The position numbers and the translations under genes are program-made. Source: Lysobacter arenosi (GTDB lineage: Bacteria > Pseudomonadota > Gammaproteobacteria > Xanthomonadales > Xanthomonadaceae). From it: 64,000 nt of DNA. The DNA is taken from assembly GCF_016613475.2 (NCBI RefSeq), contig NZ_CP071517.1:2914001-2978000 (forward strand). The letters run 5' to 3'. Of this stretch, positions 17,223-26,899 are shown piece by piece. Position 1 is the stretch's first letter. Each line of letters opens with the position of its first letter. A model generated the notes under the pieces. It did not search any database. It had not been told where the DNA came from and saw only the letters and a list, made by a program, of their open reading frames with translations.

Positions 17223-18001
17223 GCCTGCACCTGCGCCACATCCAGCGAGGCCATGAACGCATCGATCTCGTCGGCCACCTGATCGGTCGCGCCCAGGAAG
17301 GGCGCATGCCCGGCGTGGGCGATCACCACGCTGCGCGCATCCGGTGCCAATGCCGCCGCAGCGGGCATCGCACCTGCGGGGACCAGGCGGTCGCGGCGCC
17401 CGGAGATCCACAGGCTCGGCACCTGCAACCCGGCAAGTTCGGCGCGCAGGTCGAGGCCGTCGAGCAGGGTCAGTCCTTCCTGCAGCGCGCGCTCGGCCGG
17501 TTCGCCGCGCTCGAACGCCTGCACCTTGAGGCTGCGCAGTTCCTCCTGCGCATGCGGCGAGCCCAGCGCCTCCAATGCGAGGAAGCCTTCGAGCGTGCCG
17601 CGAAAGTCACGACGAAGGGCGTCGCCGAAATCGCCGAACAGTTGCGGCGTGACGCCATGTGGCCAGTCCGTGCCGGCGACGAAGCGCGGCGACGAGGCGA
17701 TCATGATCAGGCCGCGGACGTGCTCGGGGAAATCCAGCGCGGCGCGCAATGCGAACTGCCCGCCCAGCGACCAGCCCAGCCAGACCGCGTCGGGGACGCG
17801 CGCGACCAGTTCGGCGGCCAGCGCTTCGGGCTGCAGCGGCGTGGCGTCGTCGCGCGAATGGCCGTGGCCGGGCAGGTCGACCAGGTGCAGGGTGTAGTGG
17901 TCCGCCAGGCGCTCGGCCAGGGGCGCGAACAGGCCGCCGTGCATGGCCCAGCCGTGGATCATTGCCAGCGCGGGACCTTGCCCGCGCGTCTCGATGTACA
18001 T
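17219..18001 (-). CDS. bioH: Pimeloyl-ACP methyl ester carboxylesterase BioH
   Basis: 260 aa alpha/beta hydrolase that removes the methyl ester added by BioC, releasing pimeloyl-ACP. The nucleophile is Ser78 in GWSLGG; the acid is the Asp of ISGRRDRLVP and the His is in HAGHAPFLG. The oxyanion-hole region reads IHGWAMHGG, as in other BioH proteins. It is coupled to bioC by ATGA. An 87-bp gap separates it from the ACT-domain gene upstream, the only real gap in the operon. Confidence 0.94.
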   Translation of the reverse strand: MYIETRGQGPALAMIHGWAMHGGLFAPLAERLADHYTLHLVDLPGHGHSRDDATPLQPEALAAELVARVPDAVWLGWSLGGQFALRAALDFPEHVRGLIMIASSPRFVAGTDWPHGVTPQLFGDFGDALRRDFRGTLEGFLALEALGSPHAQEELRSLKVQAFERGEPAERALQEGLTLLDGLDLRAELAGLQVPSLWISGRRDRLVPAGAMPAAAALAPDARSVVIAHAGHAPFLGATDQVADEIDAFMASLDVAQVQA

Positions 18002-18088
18002 GTTGTTGCCTTGGAATGCTTGGGAACAACGCCTTGCGGCGTGGGGGATGTTCCGGTGTACGGAGCTAGCCGGAGCGATTATCCGGGT

Positions 18089-18496
18089 TCATGGCGCCGC
18101 CGCCTGTACGGAAAGCGCCGAAAGCACCGCAAGCGCGTCCTCGCGCCGTTCCGTGGGGACCAGCAGGTGGTCGTGGTGGAAGCCCGCCAGCACGTTGCAG
18201 GCGATGCCGTGCCGCGCCAGCGCTGCGGCGACCGCGGCGGTCAGGCCGACGGCATCGAGCGCCGAATGCACGCCCAGGCTGAGCCAGGCCGCGCGGAAAC
18301 CGTAATCGAGCCGCAGCGCATCGGCCTTGGCGCGGGGCAGCACGTAGGTGACGCCCTCGTCTTCGCGAACGCTGGCTTGCGCCAGCGCGGCCAGCCCCGG
18401 ATCAGACTCGGGTCGGCTGACGAAGACGAACTCGCCTTCGCGCGCGGTCACCTGCAAGCCGGCGAGCAGGCGCGCAAGATCGCGCTGCCCGCTCAT
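18089..18496 (-). CDS. ACT-domain protein inside the biotin operon
   Basis: 135 aa. The N-terminal half has the [17 protein letters not shown] pattern and the C-terminal half a second ACT-like unit ([45 protein letters not shown]), matching small ACT/CASTOR-type proteins, usually amino-acid-sensing modules. Its ATG overlaps the bioF stop (ATGA), so it is firmly part of the operon. It is not a known biotin enzyme; a role in sensing an amino acid, perhaps alanine (a BioF substrate), is only an inference. Confidence 0.82.
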   Translation of the reverse strand: MSGQRDLARLLAGLQVTAREGEFVFVSRPESDPGLAALAQASVREDEGVTYVLPRAKADALRLDYGFRAAWLSLGVHSALDAVGLTAAVAAALARHGIACNVLAGFHHDHLLVPTERREDALAVLSALSVQAAAP

Positions 18497-19716
18497 CGAA
18501 CCAGTGCGAGTCCGCGCTCGGGCAGGCCGGTGCGGCCGATGTTGGCGCGGTCGCGGGCGTAGGCAATGGCATCGACCAGGCCGTCGACATCGCCGGCGCC
18601 GTGCAGCGCCGACAGGGTCACGCGCAGGCGCGCGCGGCCTTCGGGCACCGTCGGCGGGCGGATTGCGGCGACCCAGTAGCCGGCCTGCTCGAGCGACTGC
18701 GCCATCGCCAGCGCGCGGTCGTCGTCGCCGCACATCACCGGCTGGATCGGCGTCTGCGAATCGAGCAGGTCCAGGCCAAGGCGCTGCGAGCGCTCGCGGA
18801 AGCGGCCGGTCAGCTCTTCGAGCTTGTTGCGGCGCCAGTGTTCGTTGCGCGCCAGCTTGACCGCCGCCAGCGTTGCCGCGGCCTGGGCCGGTGGCAACGC
18901 GGTGGTGTAGATGTAGCTGCGCGCGGTTTCGGCGAGGTGGCCGATCAGGTCGGCATCGCCGACCACGGCCGCGCCGTAGCCGCCCAGGGCCTTGCCCAGC
19001 GTGGCCAGCTGCAGCGGCACGTCGTTGGTGCCGAGCTTGGCCGCGGCGACCGTGCCGCGCCCGTCCGGGCCGGCCACGCCGATGCCGTGGGCATCGTCGA
19101 CATAGAGCAGGGCCTTCTGCACGCGGGCGACCAGGGCCAGCTCGCGCAGCGGGGCGACGTCGCCGTCCATGCTGAAGACGCCGTCGGTGGCGATCATCGC
19201 CATGCCTTCGGGCATGCCGCGCAGCTGGCGGATGGCGCCCTCGGCGTCGGCATGCGGGTAACGGCGCAGGCGGCAGCCGGCCAGGCGCGCGGCGTCGATC
19301 AGGCTGGCGTGGTTGAGACGGTCCTGGACGCAGACGTCCTCGTCGCCGAGCAGGGCCTGGATCACCGCCAGGTTGGCGAGGTAGCCGCTGCCGAACAGCA
19401 GCGCCCGCGGCGCCCCGAGCCAGTCGGCCAGTTCGCGCTCGAGCGCGTCGTGGATGGCGTGGTGGCCGCAGACCAGGTGCGAGGCGACGCCACCGGCGCC
19501 CTCGCGCGAGGCCGCGTCCTGCAACGCGCCGACCACGGCGAAGTGCTGCGACAGGCCGAGGTAGTCGTTGCCGCAGAAGTTCAGAAGGGACCGACCGTCG
19601 ACCACGCAGCGCGCACCATCGCGCTGGGTGACCGTGCGGCGCACGCGGACGCGCGCGCTGGCGACGCGCTGCTCGCGCGCTGCATCGATGCGCTCACGCC
19701 ACGTCGCCCGGGCCAT
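18493..19716 (-). CDS. bioF: 8-amino-7-oxononanoate synthase BioF
   Basis: 407 aa alpha-oxoamine synthase that condenses pimeloyl-ACP with L-alanine. PLP lysine K242 is in [11 protein letters not shown]; upstream are the family stretches [29 protein letters not shown] and VDDAHGIGV. Length and motifs are normal. It starts 2 nt after the bioB stop and overlaps the ACT gene at its end. Confidence 0.96.
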   Translation of the reverse strand: MARATWRERIDAAREQRVASARVRVRRTVTQRDGARCVVDGRSLLNFCGNDYLGLSQHFAVVGALQDAASREGAGGVASHLVCGHHAIHDALERELADWLGAPRALLFGSGYLANLAVIQALLGDEDVCVQDRLNHASLIDAARLAGCRLRRYPHADAEGAIRQLRGMPEGMAMIATDGVFSMDGDVAPLRELALVARVQKALLYVDDAHGIGVAGPDGRGTVAAAKLGTNDVPLQLATLGKALGGYGAAVVGDADLIGHLAETARSYIYTTALPPAQAAATLAAVKLARNEHWRRNKLEELTGRFRERSQRLGLDLLDSQTPIQPVMCGDDDRALAMAQSLEQAGYWVAAIRPPTVPEGRARLRVTLSALHGAGDVDGLVDAIAYARDRANIGRTGLPERGLALVR

Positions 19717-19718
19717 GG

Positions 19719-20816
19719 TCAGGCCGCGCAGGTCGGGGTGGCTGAACGGAATGACGACGACGACGGGTCGCCGTCGATTTGTTCGACGATTTCGGCGTGC
19801 ACGGTTGTCCCCTGTTGAGTGACCTGCATCGGTCGCAGGCCCAGTCGGGCAAACAATGCCATATCCCGCTCCGTGTCGGGATTACCGGTCGTCAGCAATT
19901 TCTCACCGTAGAAGATGGAATTTGCCCCGGCCAGGAAGCAAAGGGCCTGCAATTCGTCGCTCATGGCCTCGCGGCCGGCCGACAGGCGGACCATCGAGCG
20001 CGGCATCAGGATCCGGGCCACGGCCACGGTACGGACGAATTCAAACGGGTCCAGCTGCTCGGCCCCGGCCAGCGGGGTGCCCTCGACCTGGACCAGGCGG
20101 TTGATCGGCACCGAATCCGGGTGGGCCGGCAGGTTGGCCAGGGTCTGCAGCAGGCCGGCGCGCTGCTCGCGCGACTCGCCCATGCCGACGATGCCGCCGC
20201 AGCAGGTCTTCATGCCGACGTCGCGGACGTGGGACAGGGTGTCGAGCCGGTCCTGCATCTCGCGGGTGTGGATGATCTGGTTGTAGAACTCCGGCGCCGT
20301 GTCGAGGTTGTGGTTGTAGTAGTCCAGGCCGGCCTCGCGCAGCGCCTGCGCCTGCGTGCCCGAGAGCATGCCCAGGGTCGCGCAGGTCTCCAGGCCCATG
20401 GCCTTCACTTCCGTGATCATGGCGGCAACCTTCGGGATGTCGCGGTCCTTCGGCGAGCGCCAGGCCGCGCCCATGCAGAAGCGGCTGGCGCCGGCAGCCT
20501 TGGCCTGGCGGGCCTTCTCGATCACCGCCTCGGTGCTCATCAGCTTCGTCGCCTCGACCCCGGTGTGGTAGCGGGCGGCCTGCGGGCAGTAGCCGCAGTC
20601 CTCGGGGCAGCCGCCGGTCTTGATCGACAGCAGCGTGCTGACCTGGATCTCGGCCGGGTCGAAGGTCTCGCGGTGGACCTGGCCGGCGCGGTGCAGCAGC
20701 TCCGGGAACGGCAGGTCGAACAGGGCGCGGACCTCGGCCCGCGACCAGTCATGGCGCAGGGCGCTGGGGTCGAGGGTGGGTGCAGAAGCGGAGGGGGCGG
20801 CGCTGACGGCTGACAT
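19719..20816 (-). CDS. bioB: Biotin synthase BioB
   Basis: 365 aa from the ATG at 20816. Radical-SAM enzyme that inserts sulphur into dethiobiotin. The 4Fe-4S Cys triad is C70, C74, C77 in CPEDCGYC; other conserved blocks are [21 protein letters not shown] and [18 protein letters not shown]. An upstream ATG at 20900 would add 28 residues with no similarity to the family. It is the first gene of the operon; a BirA-like operator lies 60-93 bp upstream. bioA and bioD are not in the window. Confidence 0.97.
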   Translation of the reverse strand: MSAVSAAPSASAPTLDPSALRHDWSRAEVRALFDLPFPELLHRAGQVHRETFDPAEIQVSTLLSIKTGGCPEDCGYCPQAARYHTGVEATKLMSTEAVIEKARQAKAAGASRFCMGAAWRSPKDRDIPKVAAMITEVKAMGLETCATLGMLSGTQAQALREAGLDYYNHNLDTAPEFYNQIIHTREMQDRLDTLSHVRDVGMKTCCGGIVGMGESREQRAGLLQTLANLPAHPDSVPINRLVQVEGTPLAGAEQLDPFEFVRTVAVARILMPRSMVRLSAGREAMSDELQALCFLAGANSIFYGEKLLTTGNPDTERDMALFARLGLRPMQVTQQGTTVHAEIVEQIDGDPSSSSFRSATPTCAA

Positions 20817-20865
20817 GGGGCTTTTCCGACGGTTGCAGCGGGACAGGGCCGGCAGTCTGGAAAGG

Positions 20866-21609
20866 GTGACGGATGCTGTCAACCAAACAGGGGGCGGCAC
20901 AGTTGACGGCGGTCCGCGAGGCTGGCTGCGGCGCCTCGGCGCGGCCCTGTGGCCGTCTCGCTGCCTGCTTTGCGGCGAGCTTGCCGGCGGTTGCGGACTG
21001 GACCTGTGCGACCCCTGCCTTGCCGCCCTGCCCTACAACCGCCAGGCCTGCCACCGCTGCGCCCTGCCCCTGGCGACCGCCATGACCCATTGCGGCGCAT
21101 GCCTGCGGCAGCAGCCGCCGCAAACCGCGGCACGCGCGGTCTTCGTCTATGCCGCGCCGATCGACCGGCTGCTGCCGCGGGTGAAATTCCACGGCGATCT
21201 GGCCAGCGCCCGCCTGCTGGCGACCCTGATGGCGCGCAACCTCGCCGATGCCGAGCGGCCGCAGGCGCTGGTCCCCGTGCCGCTCCACCCCTCGCGCCTG
21301 CGCGGCCGTGGCTACGACCAGGCGCTGGAGCTGGCCCGACCGCTGGCGAGGGCGCTGCGGTTGCCGCTGCGCGACGACCTGCTGTTGCGACGGCGCGCCA
21401 CCGCGGCGCAGTCGACACTGGATGTCGATGGTCGCCGTCGCAATCTGCGTTATGCCTTCGCGATCCGTGCCGATACGGCGCTGCCGGCGCATGTCGCCGT
21501 GATCGACGACGTGATGACCACCGGCGCCACGGCGCGCGCCGCGACCCTGGCGTTGAGGCGAGCAGGCGTGGCGCGCGTCGACGTGTGGGTGTGCGCGCGG
21601 GTGCTCTGA
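20866..21609 (+). CDS. ComF-family phosphoribosyltransferase-like protein
   Basis: About 247 aa if translation starts at the GTG at 20866; the true start is uncertain because this GTG has a poor Shine-Dalgarno distance and lies in front of the biotin operator. The N-terminal zinc ribbon is clear ([19 protein letters not shown], then CHRCALPL and CGACL), followed by the PRT fold with [21 protein letters not shown] and the PRPP loop [12 protein letters not shown]. ComF proteins serve DNA uptake during transformation; the gene is divergent from bioB. Confidence 0.88.
   Translation: MTDAVNQTGGGTVDGGPRGWLRRLGAALWPSRCLLCGELAGGCGLDLCDPCLAALPYNRQACHRCALPLATAMTHCGACLRQQPPQTAARAVFVYAAPIDRLLPRVKFHGDLASARLLATLMARNLADAERPQALVPVPLHPSRLRGRGYDQALELARPLARALRLPLRDDLLLRRRATAAQSTLDVDGRRRNLRYAFAIRADTALPAHVAVIDDVMTTGATARAATLALRRAGVARVDVWVCARVL
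20876..20909. promoter_or_regulatory. Putative BirA (BioO-type) operator
   Basis: CTGTCAACC, 16 bases, then AGTTGACGG. The core GTCAAC/GTTGAC arms are perfectly inverted, and arm sequence and spacing follow the BirA-operator pattern TTGT(N)AACC-N16-GGTT(N)ACAA known from enterobacteria. It lies 60-93 bp upstream of bioB, where repression by biotinoyl-BirA would be expected. The outer bases deviate, so this is a moderate match. Confidence 0.5.
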
Positions 21610-21690
21610 CACGCAGGGTTCGTCAGCGCGGCGCGTACCCGTCAAAATGGCGAGTCACGAATGGCAGTGCATTACCGGTAGGGCAGCGCG

Positions 21691-23136
21691 ATGCGGATTG
21701 GAATCGACTTTGGGACCAGCTATTCGGCCGCGGGCGCCGTGGTCGATGGCCAACTGCAACTGATCCGTTTCGGAGACGAGAGGCAGTTCCGCACGACGGT
21801 GTTCTTCCCGCTGCGAATGCCCGATGTCACGCAGTTCGAGCTGACGCCGGAACTGGAAGACCAGGTGCGGGCGCTCGTCGCCGGCGCGAAGCGCGACCAG
21901 AGCCAGGAACAGGCGCGCGTGCAGCGCCTGCGCGAGGAAGCCATGCGGCGGCCGGCGCATCTTCGCGACGAGGCGCTCGCGCTGGTGCCGACGGCGCGCA
22001 AGCAAACCGACCATGAAATGCACCGTGCCGCGGTCGTGGCCGTGCGCCGGCAATGGGCGGCCAACGAGATCCGCAAGGCGATGGAAGCCGGCGCCGACGT
22101 GCAGAACGCGCTGTACGGCGACGAAGCCGTCAAGGCGTACATGGCCAGCGGCACCGGCCATCTCGTCGTCTCGCCCAAGTCGATGCTCGGCTACAAGCTC
22201 GAAGGCAATGCGCGCGAGGCACTGTTGCGGATCGCCACGCAGCTGCTGCGCCATATCCGCACCACCGCATCGGCGCAGCTTGGCACCGATGTGCGCGCGG
22301 CCGTGATGGGCCGGCCGGTGCGCTTTCGCAGCAGCATGAAGGAAGCCGGCGGCGTGCAGGCGCTGGAAATCCTCACCGATGCCGCCTACGCGGCCGGATT
22401 CGATTCGGTCGAATTCCTCGAGGAACCGGCGGCGGCGGCGTACGGGTATCACCGTGCCGTGGCGACGCCGCGCCGGACGCTGATCCTCGACATCGGCGGC
22501 GGCACGACCGACATCGCCCTGGCCCATGTCGGCGGCACGGCAGCTGCGCCGGTCATCGACGGCTCGTGGGGCGATCCGGTCGGCGGCACCGACGTCGACA
22601 TCGAGCTGAGCATGCGCGGCGTCATGGCGCTGTTCGGCAAGGGCGTGACGCCGACGGCCGTGCATCGCTACTACGAGGCCTCCACCGTTCACGACCTGGA
22701 GCGGCAGAACCGGTTCCAGCACGCGTCGTTCAAGCATGTGCAGGCGCCTTACGGCGAGCGCCTGGAGCAGCTCAAGCATCCCGGCCACACCGTGCGCCTC
22801 AACCGCGCCGTCGAGCAGGCCAAGATTCGCCTGAGCGACGAGGACCGGGTCGCGTTCGATCTCGACTACATCGAGGACGGACTGCAGGTGCACCTGGACA
22901 AGGAGCGGCTGCGCGATGCTGCCAGCCCGTTCCTGCGCCATCTGGGTGATCTGATGCGTCGGGCGAAGACGGAGCTGCCCTACGAACCGGAAGTCGTCTA
23001 CCTCACCGGCGGCATGTCGCGCTCGCCTTACGTGCCGCTGGCGGCGAAAGAAGTCTTCCCCGGCGCGGAGATCGTCAGCGGCGATGCGTCGCTGGGGGTC
23101 GTGACAGGCCTGGCGCACGCGGCTGCGGCAAGTTGA
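21691..23136 (+). CDS. Hsp70-family ATPase (YegD type)
   Basis: 481 aa, consisting of the actin-like nucleotide-binding fold with no full substrate-binding domain. Phosphate 1 loop GIDFGTSYSAAG at residues 3-14; phosphate 2 LDIGGGTTDIALAH (~267-280) and EEPAAAAYGYH; adenosine region VYLTGGMSRSPYVP near the C-terminus. Length and architecture match E. coli YegD, a divergent Hsp70 of unknown client. A charged helical insertion at ~52-115 is as in that group. It stands alone between comF and hdeD. Confidence 0.88.
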   Translation: MRIGIDFGTSYSAAGAVVDGQLQLIRFGDERQFRTTVFFPLRMPDVTQFELTPELEDQVRALVAGAKRDQSQEQARVQRLREEAMRRPAHLRDEALALVPTARKQTDHEMHRAAVVAVRRQWAANEIRKAMEAGADVQNALYGDEAVKAYMASGTGHLVVSPKSMLGYKLEGNAREALLRIATQLLRHIRTTASAQLGTDVRAAVMGRPVRFRSSMKEAGGVQALEILTDAAYAAGFDSVEFLEEPAAAAYGYHRAVATPRRTLILDIGGGTTDIALAHVGGTAAAPVIDGSWGDPVGGTDVDIELSMRGVMALFGKGVTPTAVHRYYEASTVHDLERQNRFQHASFKHVQAPYGERLEQLKHPGHTVRLNRAVEQAKIRLSDEDRVAFDLDYIEDGLQVHLDKERLRDAASPFLRHLGDLMRRAKTELPYEPEVVYLTGGMSRSPYVPLAAKEVFPGAEIVSGDASLGVVTGLAHAAAAS

Positions 23137-23208
23137 GAAACCGGCCGACTTGACCTGACTGCGCGCGCGCCGTATCCCTGCTGCGACTCTCACCGACAGG
23201 AGCGGGCG

Positions 23209-23760
23209 ATGGGCAGGATGGCGGAGGATTCGGTGGCGCGCAGCGGCTGGGTGTTCGTGCTGTACGGCGTCATCGCGCTGGCGTTCGGCGTGGCGATGCT
23301 GAGCTGGCCGCAGCGGACCGTGCAGGTGATGGTGATGGCCTTCGGCCTGCTCGCCCTGATCGATGGCGCGGTCAGCCTGCTCAGCGTGTTCCGCAAGGAC
23401 ATCGCGCTGCCGAACTGGTTGCTGCTGGCCTATGCGGTGGCCTCGATAGGCCTGGGCGCGCTCGCCCTGTACCAACCGATGTGGCTGGCCGAGGCGATGC
23501 TGTGGCTGCTGGCGCTGTGGCTGATCGTGGCCGGCGTGGCACGACTGGTGTTCGCCTCGATGCTGCGCAAGCTGGTCAGCGGCGAATGGCTGCTTGCCCT
23601 GAGTGGCGCCCTCGCGATCGCGCTGGGCGTGCTGTTCCTCGCCAAGCCCGACATCGGCCTTGCCACGATCGCGCTGTGGGTGGCGATCGGTGCGCTGCTC
23701 TATGGCGCGTTCCAGCTGCTGATCGGCTGGCGCCTGCTGCGGCGCCAGACGACCTACTGA
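23209..23760 (+). CDS. HdeD-family membrane protein (DUF308), copy 1
   Basis: 183 aa with six hydrophobic helices in DUF308 repeats: WVFVLYGVIALAFGVAMLSWP, then paired GxxLLALxLW and LSGALAIALGVLFLAKPDIGLATIALW stretches. E. coli HdeD helps acid resistance at high cell density; whether this copy does is not shown. Very similar to the copy at 24413-24967, from which it is separated only by a divergent RidA gene. Confidence 0.88.
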   Translation: MGRMAEDSVARSGWVFVLYGVIALAFGVAMLSWPQRTVQVMVMAFGLLALIDGAVSLLSVFRKDIALPNWLLLAYAVASIGLGALALYQPMWLAEAMLWLLALWLIVAGVARLVFASMLRKLVSGEWLLALSGALAIALGVLFLAKPDIGLATIALWVAIGALLYGAFQLLIGWRLLRRQTTY

Positions 23761-23764
23761 ACGG

Positions 23765-24268
23765 TCACTGCTTCTTCGGCTTGGCGATGTCGGCCTTGGG
23801 CCGTGCGCCCGAGCCGATGATCGCCTCGGCGCGGATCTCCATCGGCGCGCCCTTGGAGAACAGCGCCGTGGTGCCGACCGCCGTCCACGCCGGGTAGTGG
23901 TCCTTGAAGAATTCGCGGTGCACCTTCAGCACCGGCTCGACCACGCGGCGGAACTCCTCGTGGTCGCGCGCGACGTGGAAGCTCTGCAGTTCGACCACGT
24001 CGGCCATGGTCGCGCCGACCGTCGCCAGGTGCGCCTGCATCTGCTGGAACGCCCAGCGGACCTTGGCCTCGTCGGTATCACCGACCGCGGCCGGAATGCC
24101 GGAAATGATCACGCGATCGCCAATGCGCACGACCGGACTGTAGTGGATGTCGTGGTACGAGTCTTCCCAGCCGGACGGGGCGAGGTGTTCGCGCGTCGGC
24201 TCTTGCTGGGCATGGCCGGACTCGATGGCGGCACAGATCAGGAACAACGACAGGCACAGGCGACGCAT
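23765..24268 (-). CDS. Secreted RidA/YjgF-like protein
   Basis: 167 aa. An N-terminal signal peptide (LCLSLFLICAAIESGHA, cleaved before QQE) puts it in the periplasm, unlike cytoplasmic RidA. The fold is visible from YSPVVRIGDRVIISG through the helix AFQQMQAHLATVGATMADVVEL to WTAVGTTALFSKGAPMEIRAEAI. The usual catalytic Arg of imine deaminases (R105 region) aligns poorly, so deaminase activity is doubtful. It sits between two HdeD genes on the opposite strand. Confidence 0.85.
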   Translation of the reverse strand: MRRLCLSLFLICAAIESGHAQQEPTREHLAPSGWEDSYHDIHYSPVVRIGDRVIISGIPAAVGDTDEAKVRWAFQQMQAHLATVGATMADVVELQSFHVARDHEEFRRVVEPVLKVHREFFKDHYPAWTAVGTTALFSKGAPMEIRAEAIIGSGARPKADIAKPKKQ

Positions 24269-24412
24269 GGGCAGGCTCCGGCACTGGGGTGAACAAGCCG
24301 ATTCCAGCGCGATTCCGGCGCCGGCGCCAGTCACGAAAGTGCATTTGGGCTTCACGTCCCCCAGACCGGCCTGAGTCCACCCTGCCGGCCACGACGCACA
24401 CGGAGATCGGCG

Positions 24413-24967
24413 ATGAGCAGCACGGGACTGTTGGCGAGCCTGGGACGCAGCTGGTGGGTGCTGGTGGTGTACGGCGTGATCGCGGTGCTGTTCGGCATCA
24501 GCGCGTTCGTCTGGCCGGGAAGCACCGCCGTCGCGATTGCCTGGGCCTTCGGCGTGATGGCGCTGGCCGAAGGCGTGATCAGCGCGATCGCGCTGTTCCG
24601 CAAGGATGTCACCGTGTCCAAGGGTTGGCTGGCGCTGTACGCGATCGCCTCGATCGTTTTCGGCCTCATGGCGGTGATGCATCCGCTCGCCGTAGCCGGG
24701 ATCCTGCTGCTGCTCCTGGCGGTGTGGCTGGTGGTCGCCGGCATCTGGCGCATCGTTCTGGCGATCCGCGTGCGCAAGGAGATCGAAGGCGAATGGCTGA
24801 TCGCGCTCAGCGGCGTGCTGGCGATCGCGCTGGGCGTGATGTTCTTCGTCCACCCGGCCGCCGGGCTGGTGACCGTGGCGTTGTGGATAGGCGTTGTCGC
24901 GCTGGTCTACGGCGTGCTGCAGATCATCGCCGGCTTCCGCCTGCGCAAGCTGGTCAAGGCGTTCTAG
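24413..24967 (+). CDS. HdeD-family membrane protein (DUF308), copy 2
   Basis: 184 aa, six hydrophobic helices, with WWVLVVYGVIAVLFGISAFVWP and LSGVLAIALGVMFFVHPAAGLVTVALW closely parallel to the copy at 23209-23760. Both share the same repeat pattern and the conserved FRKD (AVSLLSVFRKD / ISAIALFRKD) turn, so they are a duplicated pair. Possible acid-resistance role by family only. Its stop lies 4 nt before the convergent ubiA stop. Confidence 0.88.
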   Translation: MSSTGLLASLGRSWWVLVVYGVIAVLFGISAFVWPGSTAVAIAWAFGVMALAEGVISAIALFRKDVTVSKGWLALYAIASIVFGLMAVMHPLAVAGILLLLLAVWLVVAGIWRIVLAIRVRKEIEGEWLIALSGVLAIALGVMFFVHPAAGLVTVALWIGVVALVYGVLQIIAGFRLRKLVKAF

Positions 24968-24971
24968 GCGC

Positions 24972-25880
24972 TCAAGCCGCCGGAGTTCGCAGCGCGAAAT
25001 CGGCCGCGATGCCGAAGAACACCGTCAGCCCGACCCAATGGTTGTGCAGGAAGGCGCGGAAGCAGGCCTTGCGATCGCGCGTGCGGGCAATGACGAACTC
25101 GTACACGACCAGCGCCGCGGCAACCGCCACGCCGGCCCAGTAGTACGAGCCCATGCCGGCGCGCTGGCCGACCAGCACCAGCGCGCTGAAGAACAGCGCA
25201 TACAGCACGCCCTGCGCGACCAGGTCGAGCTCGCCGAACAGGATCGCGGTGGACTTGCTGCCCATGCGGATGTCGTCTTCGCGGTCGACCATGGCGTACC
25301 AGGTGTCGTAGGCGGTCGCCCAGACGATGTTGGCCGCGTAGAGCAGCCAGGCCAGCGCCGGCACTTCGCCGCGCACCGCGGCGAAGGCCATCGGGATGCC
25401 CCAGCCGAAGGCGAGGCCGAGGTAGACCTGCGGCAGGTAGGTGTAACGCTTGAGGTAGGGGTAGCTCGCCGCCAGCAGCACGCCAACGAAGCTCATCCAG
25501 ACGGTCAGGCGGTTGAGGGTGAGCACCAGGGCGAAAGCCGCCAGCATCAGCACAGCGAACAGGACCAGCGCCTCGCGGCCGCGCACCGCGCCGGTCGCCA
25601 GCGGGCGTTCCTTGGTGCGTTCCACGTGCGGGTCCAGCCAGCGGTCGGCGTAGTCGTTGATTACGCAGCCGGCCGAGCGGGTCAGCCAGACGCCGGCGCT
25701 GAACACGAACAGGGTCCACAGCGGCGGCATGCCCTCGGCGGCCAGCCACAGGCCCCACCAGGTCGGCCACAGCAGCAGCAGCCAGCCGATCGGGCGGTCG
25801 CCGCGGACCAGCTGCCAGTACAGCGACAGGCGCGCCTTCCACGGGGCGACGGCGGGGGTTTCGAAGCGTTCGTAACTCAT
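24972..25880 (-). CDS. ubiA: 4-hydroxybenzoate octaprenyltransferase UbiA
   Basis: 302 aa from the ATG at 25880. Inner-membrane prenyltransferase of ubiquinone synthesis that attaches the polyprenyl chain to 4-hydroxybenzoate. The first Asp-rich motif is NDYADRWLD (residues 75-83), the second is [13 protein letters not shown], and about eight helices surround them. Length is normal. Not in an operon with ubiC here. Confidence 0.95.
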   Translation of the reverse strand: MSYERFETPAVAPWKARLSLYWQLVRGDRPIGWLLLLWPTWWGLWLAAEGMPPLWTLFVFSAGVWLTRSAGCVINDYADRWLDPHVERTKERPLATGAVRGREALVLFAVLMLAAFALVLTLNRLTVWMSFVGVLLAASYPYLKRYTYLPQVYLGLAFGWGIPMAFAAVRGEVPALAWLLYAANIVWATAYDTWYAMVDREDDIRMGSKSTAILFGELDLVAQGVLYALFFSALVLVGQRAGMGSYYWAGVAVAAALVVYEFVIARTRDRKACFRAFLHNHWVGLTVFFGIAADFALRTPAA

Positions 25881-26070
25881 AGTCCAGCGACAGATTCTGA
25901 CCGATGCAGGGTCGGTTGTTGGTTGATTGGCGCCCGGATGGCGCGAAATGCGGCTCCCGGCGGGCCGCGGCAGCCCGTAGCCGGGCATTTGCAGCTAGAA
26001 TGCCAGCCCCGCGCGGAGCGACTGTGATCGGATTCATCCGGTCAGGCCATTCGCGCAGGATCTTAGCCAG

Positions 26071-26147
26071 GCGCCCGTAGCTCAGCCGGATAGAGTAGTG
26101 GCTTCCGAAGCCATTGGTCGGGGGTTCGAATCCCTCCGGGCGCGCCA
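26071..26147 (+). tRNA. tRNA-Arg (anticodon CCG)
   Basis: A 77-nt cloverleaf: acceptor stem GCGCCCG with CGGGCGC, discriminator G, genome-encoded CCA; D-arm GCTC..GAGT; anticodon stem GTGGC/GCCAT around loop TTCCGAA with anticodon CCG at 26105-26107, reading Arg codon CGG; T-arm GGGGGTTCGAATCCCTC. The sequence alone decides this. Confidence 0.96.
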
Positions 26148-26165
26148 CTTCCGTGTCATGCCATG

Positions 26166-26193
26166 TTGGTGGCACGGGGGCGGGCTTTATACT
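26166..26193 (+). promoter_or_regulatory. Sigma-70-like promoter before cytochrome c5
   Basis: TTGGTG (26166-26171), 16 bases, TATACT (26188-26193), 57 bp before the GTG start of the cytochrome gene and just after the tRNA. Confidence 0.5.
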
Positions 26194-26249
26194 GGCCACT
26201 ATTCGTCGAAGCTAAGCGCACCCACGGGGTGCGTGCCATAGGTGGGTTT

Positions 26250-26765
26250 GTGCGCAATTACGACCTTGAGTTCCTTAAGAAATTCTCGATGGTGATCGGC
26301 TTCCTGATGCTGGTCACCGTGGGCCTGATGGTCGCTGCGATGTACGTGCACGACCAGCTGCCGCCTGAAATCAACCCGGACGTGGCCAAGCGCACCGCCG
26401 AGCGCATCGCGCCGGTCGGCGCGGTCTACGCCGGCACCACCGGTGCCGCGGCCCAGGCCGCCGCTTCGGCCGCTGCCGCTGCCGCTGCCGCCTCGCAGGT
26501 CGCCTACGGCGGCACCACCGACGGCTCGGTGATCTTCAACAACCTGTGCACCGGCTGCCACACCTCCGGTGCCGGCGGCGCGCCGACCCTGGACAAGGCC
26601 CACTGGGCCGAGCGCCTGCCCAAGGGCAAGGACACCCTGCACAAGCACGCCATCGAAGGCTTCACCGGCACTGCCGGCGTGATGCCGGCCAAGGGCGGCA
26701 ACCCGGCCCTGACCGACGAGCAGGTCATCGCCACGGTCGACTGGATGCTGAGCAACCTGAAGTAA
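26250..26765 (+). CDS. Cytochrome c5-type protein, membrane-anchored
   Basis: 171 aa from a GTG at 26250 preceded by an AGGTGGG Shine-Dalgarno. One transmembrane anchor (residues ~11-31), an Ala-rich flexible linker (~67-92), then a class I c-type domain with the haem motif CTGCH at 100-104 and the likely axial Met in GVMPAKGG. This is the cytochrome c5 architecture; it carries electrons in the periplasm, probably to a terminal oxidase. A hairpin with a TTCG loop at 26789-26808 lies 24 bp after the stop. Confidence 0.9.
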   Translation: MRNYDLEFLKKFSMVIGFLMLVTVGLMVAAMYVHDQLPPEINPDVAKRTAERIAPVGAVYAGTTGAAAQAAASAAAAAAAASQVAYGGTTDGSVIFNNLCTGCHTSGAGGAPTLDKAHWAERLPKGKDTLHKHAIEGFTGTAGVMPAKGGNPALTDEQVIATVDWMLSNLK

Positions 26766-26788
26766 GTCCACCGCGACTGCTTCGCGCG

Positions 26789-26815
26789 ACGCCGCCTTCG
26801 GGCGGCGTTGTCGTT
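26789..26815 (+). terminator. Terminator after cytochrome c5
   Basis: 8-bp stem ACGCCGCC/GGCGGCGT around a TTCG tetraloop, followed by a modest T-rich tail (TGTCGTTT). Confidence 0.65.
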
Positions 26816-26899
26816 TCCGGGGAACGCTCCGGCGAGCGGCGACAAGCGGTTGTCGCCTGCGCTCGTGATAATGCGCGACCGCCCTCAGCCAGACGCGCC

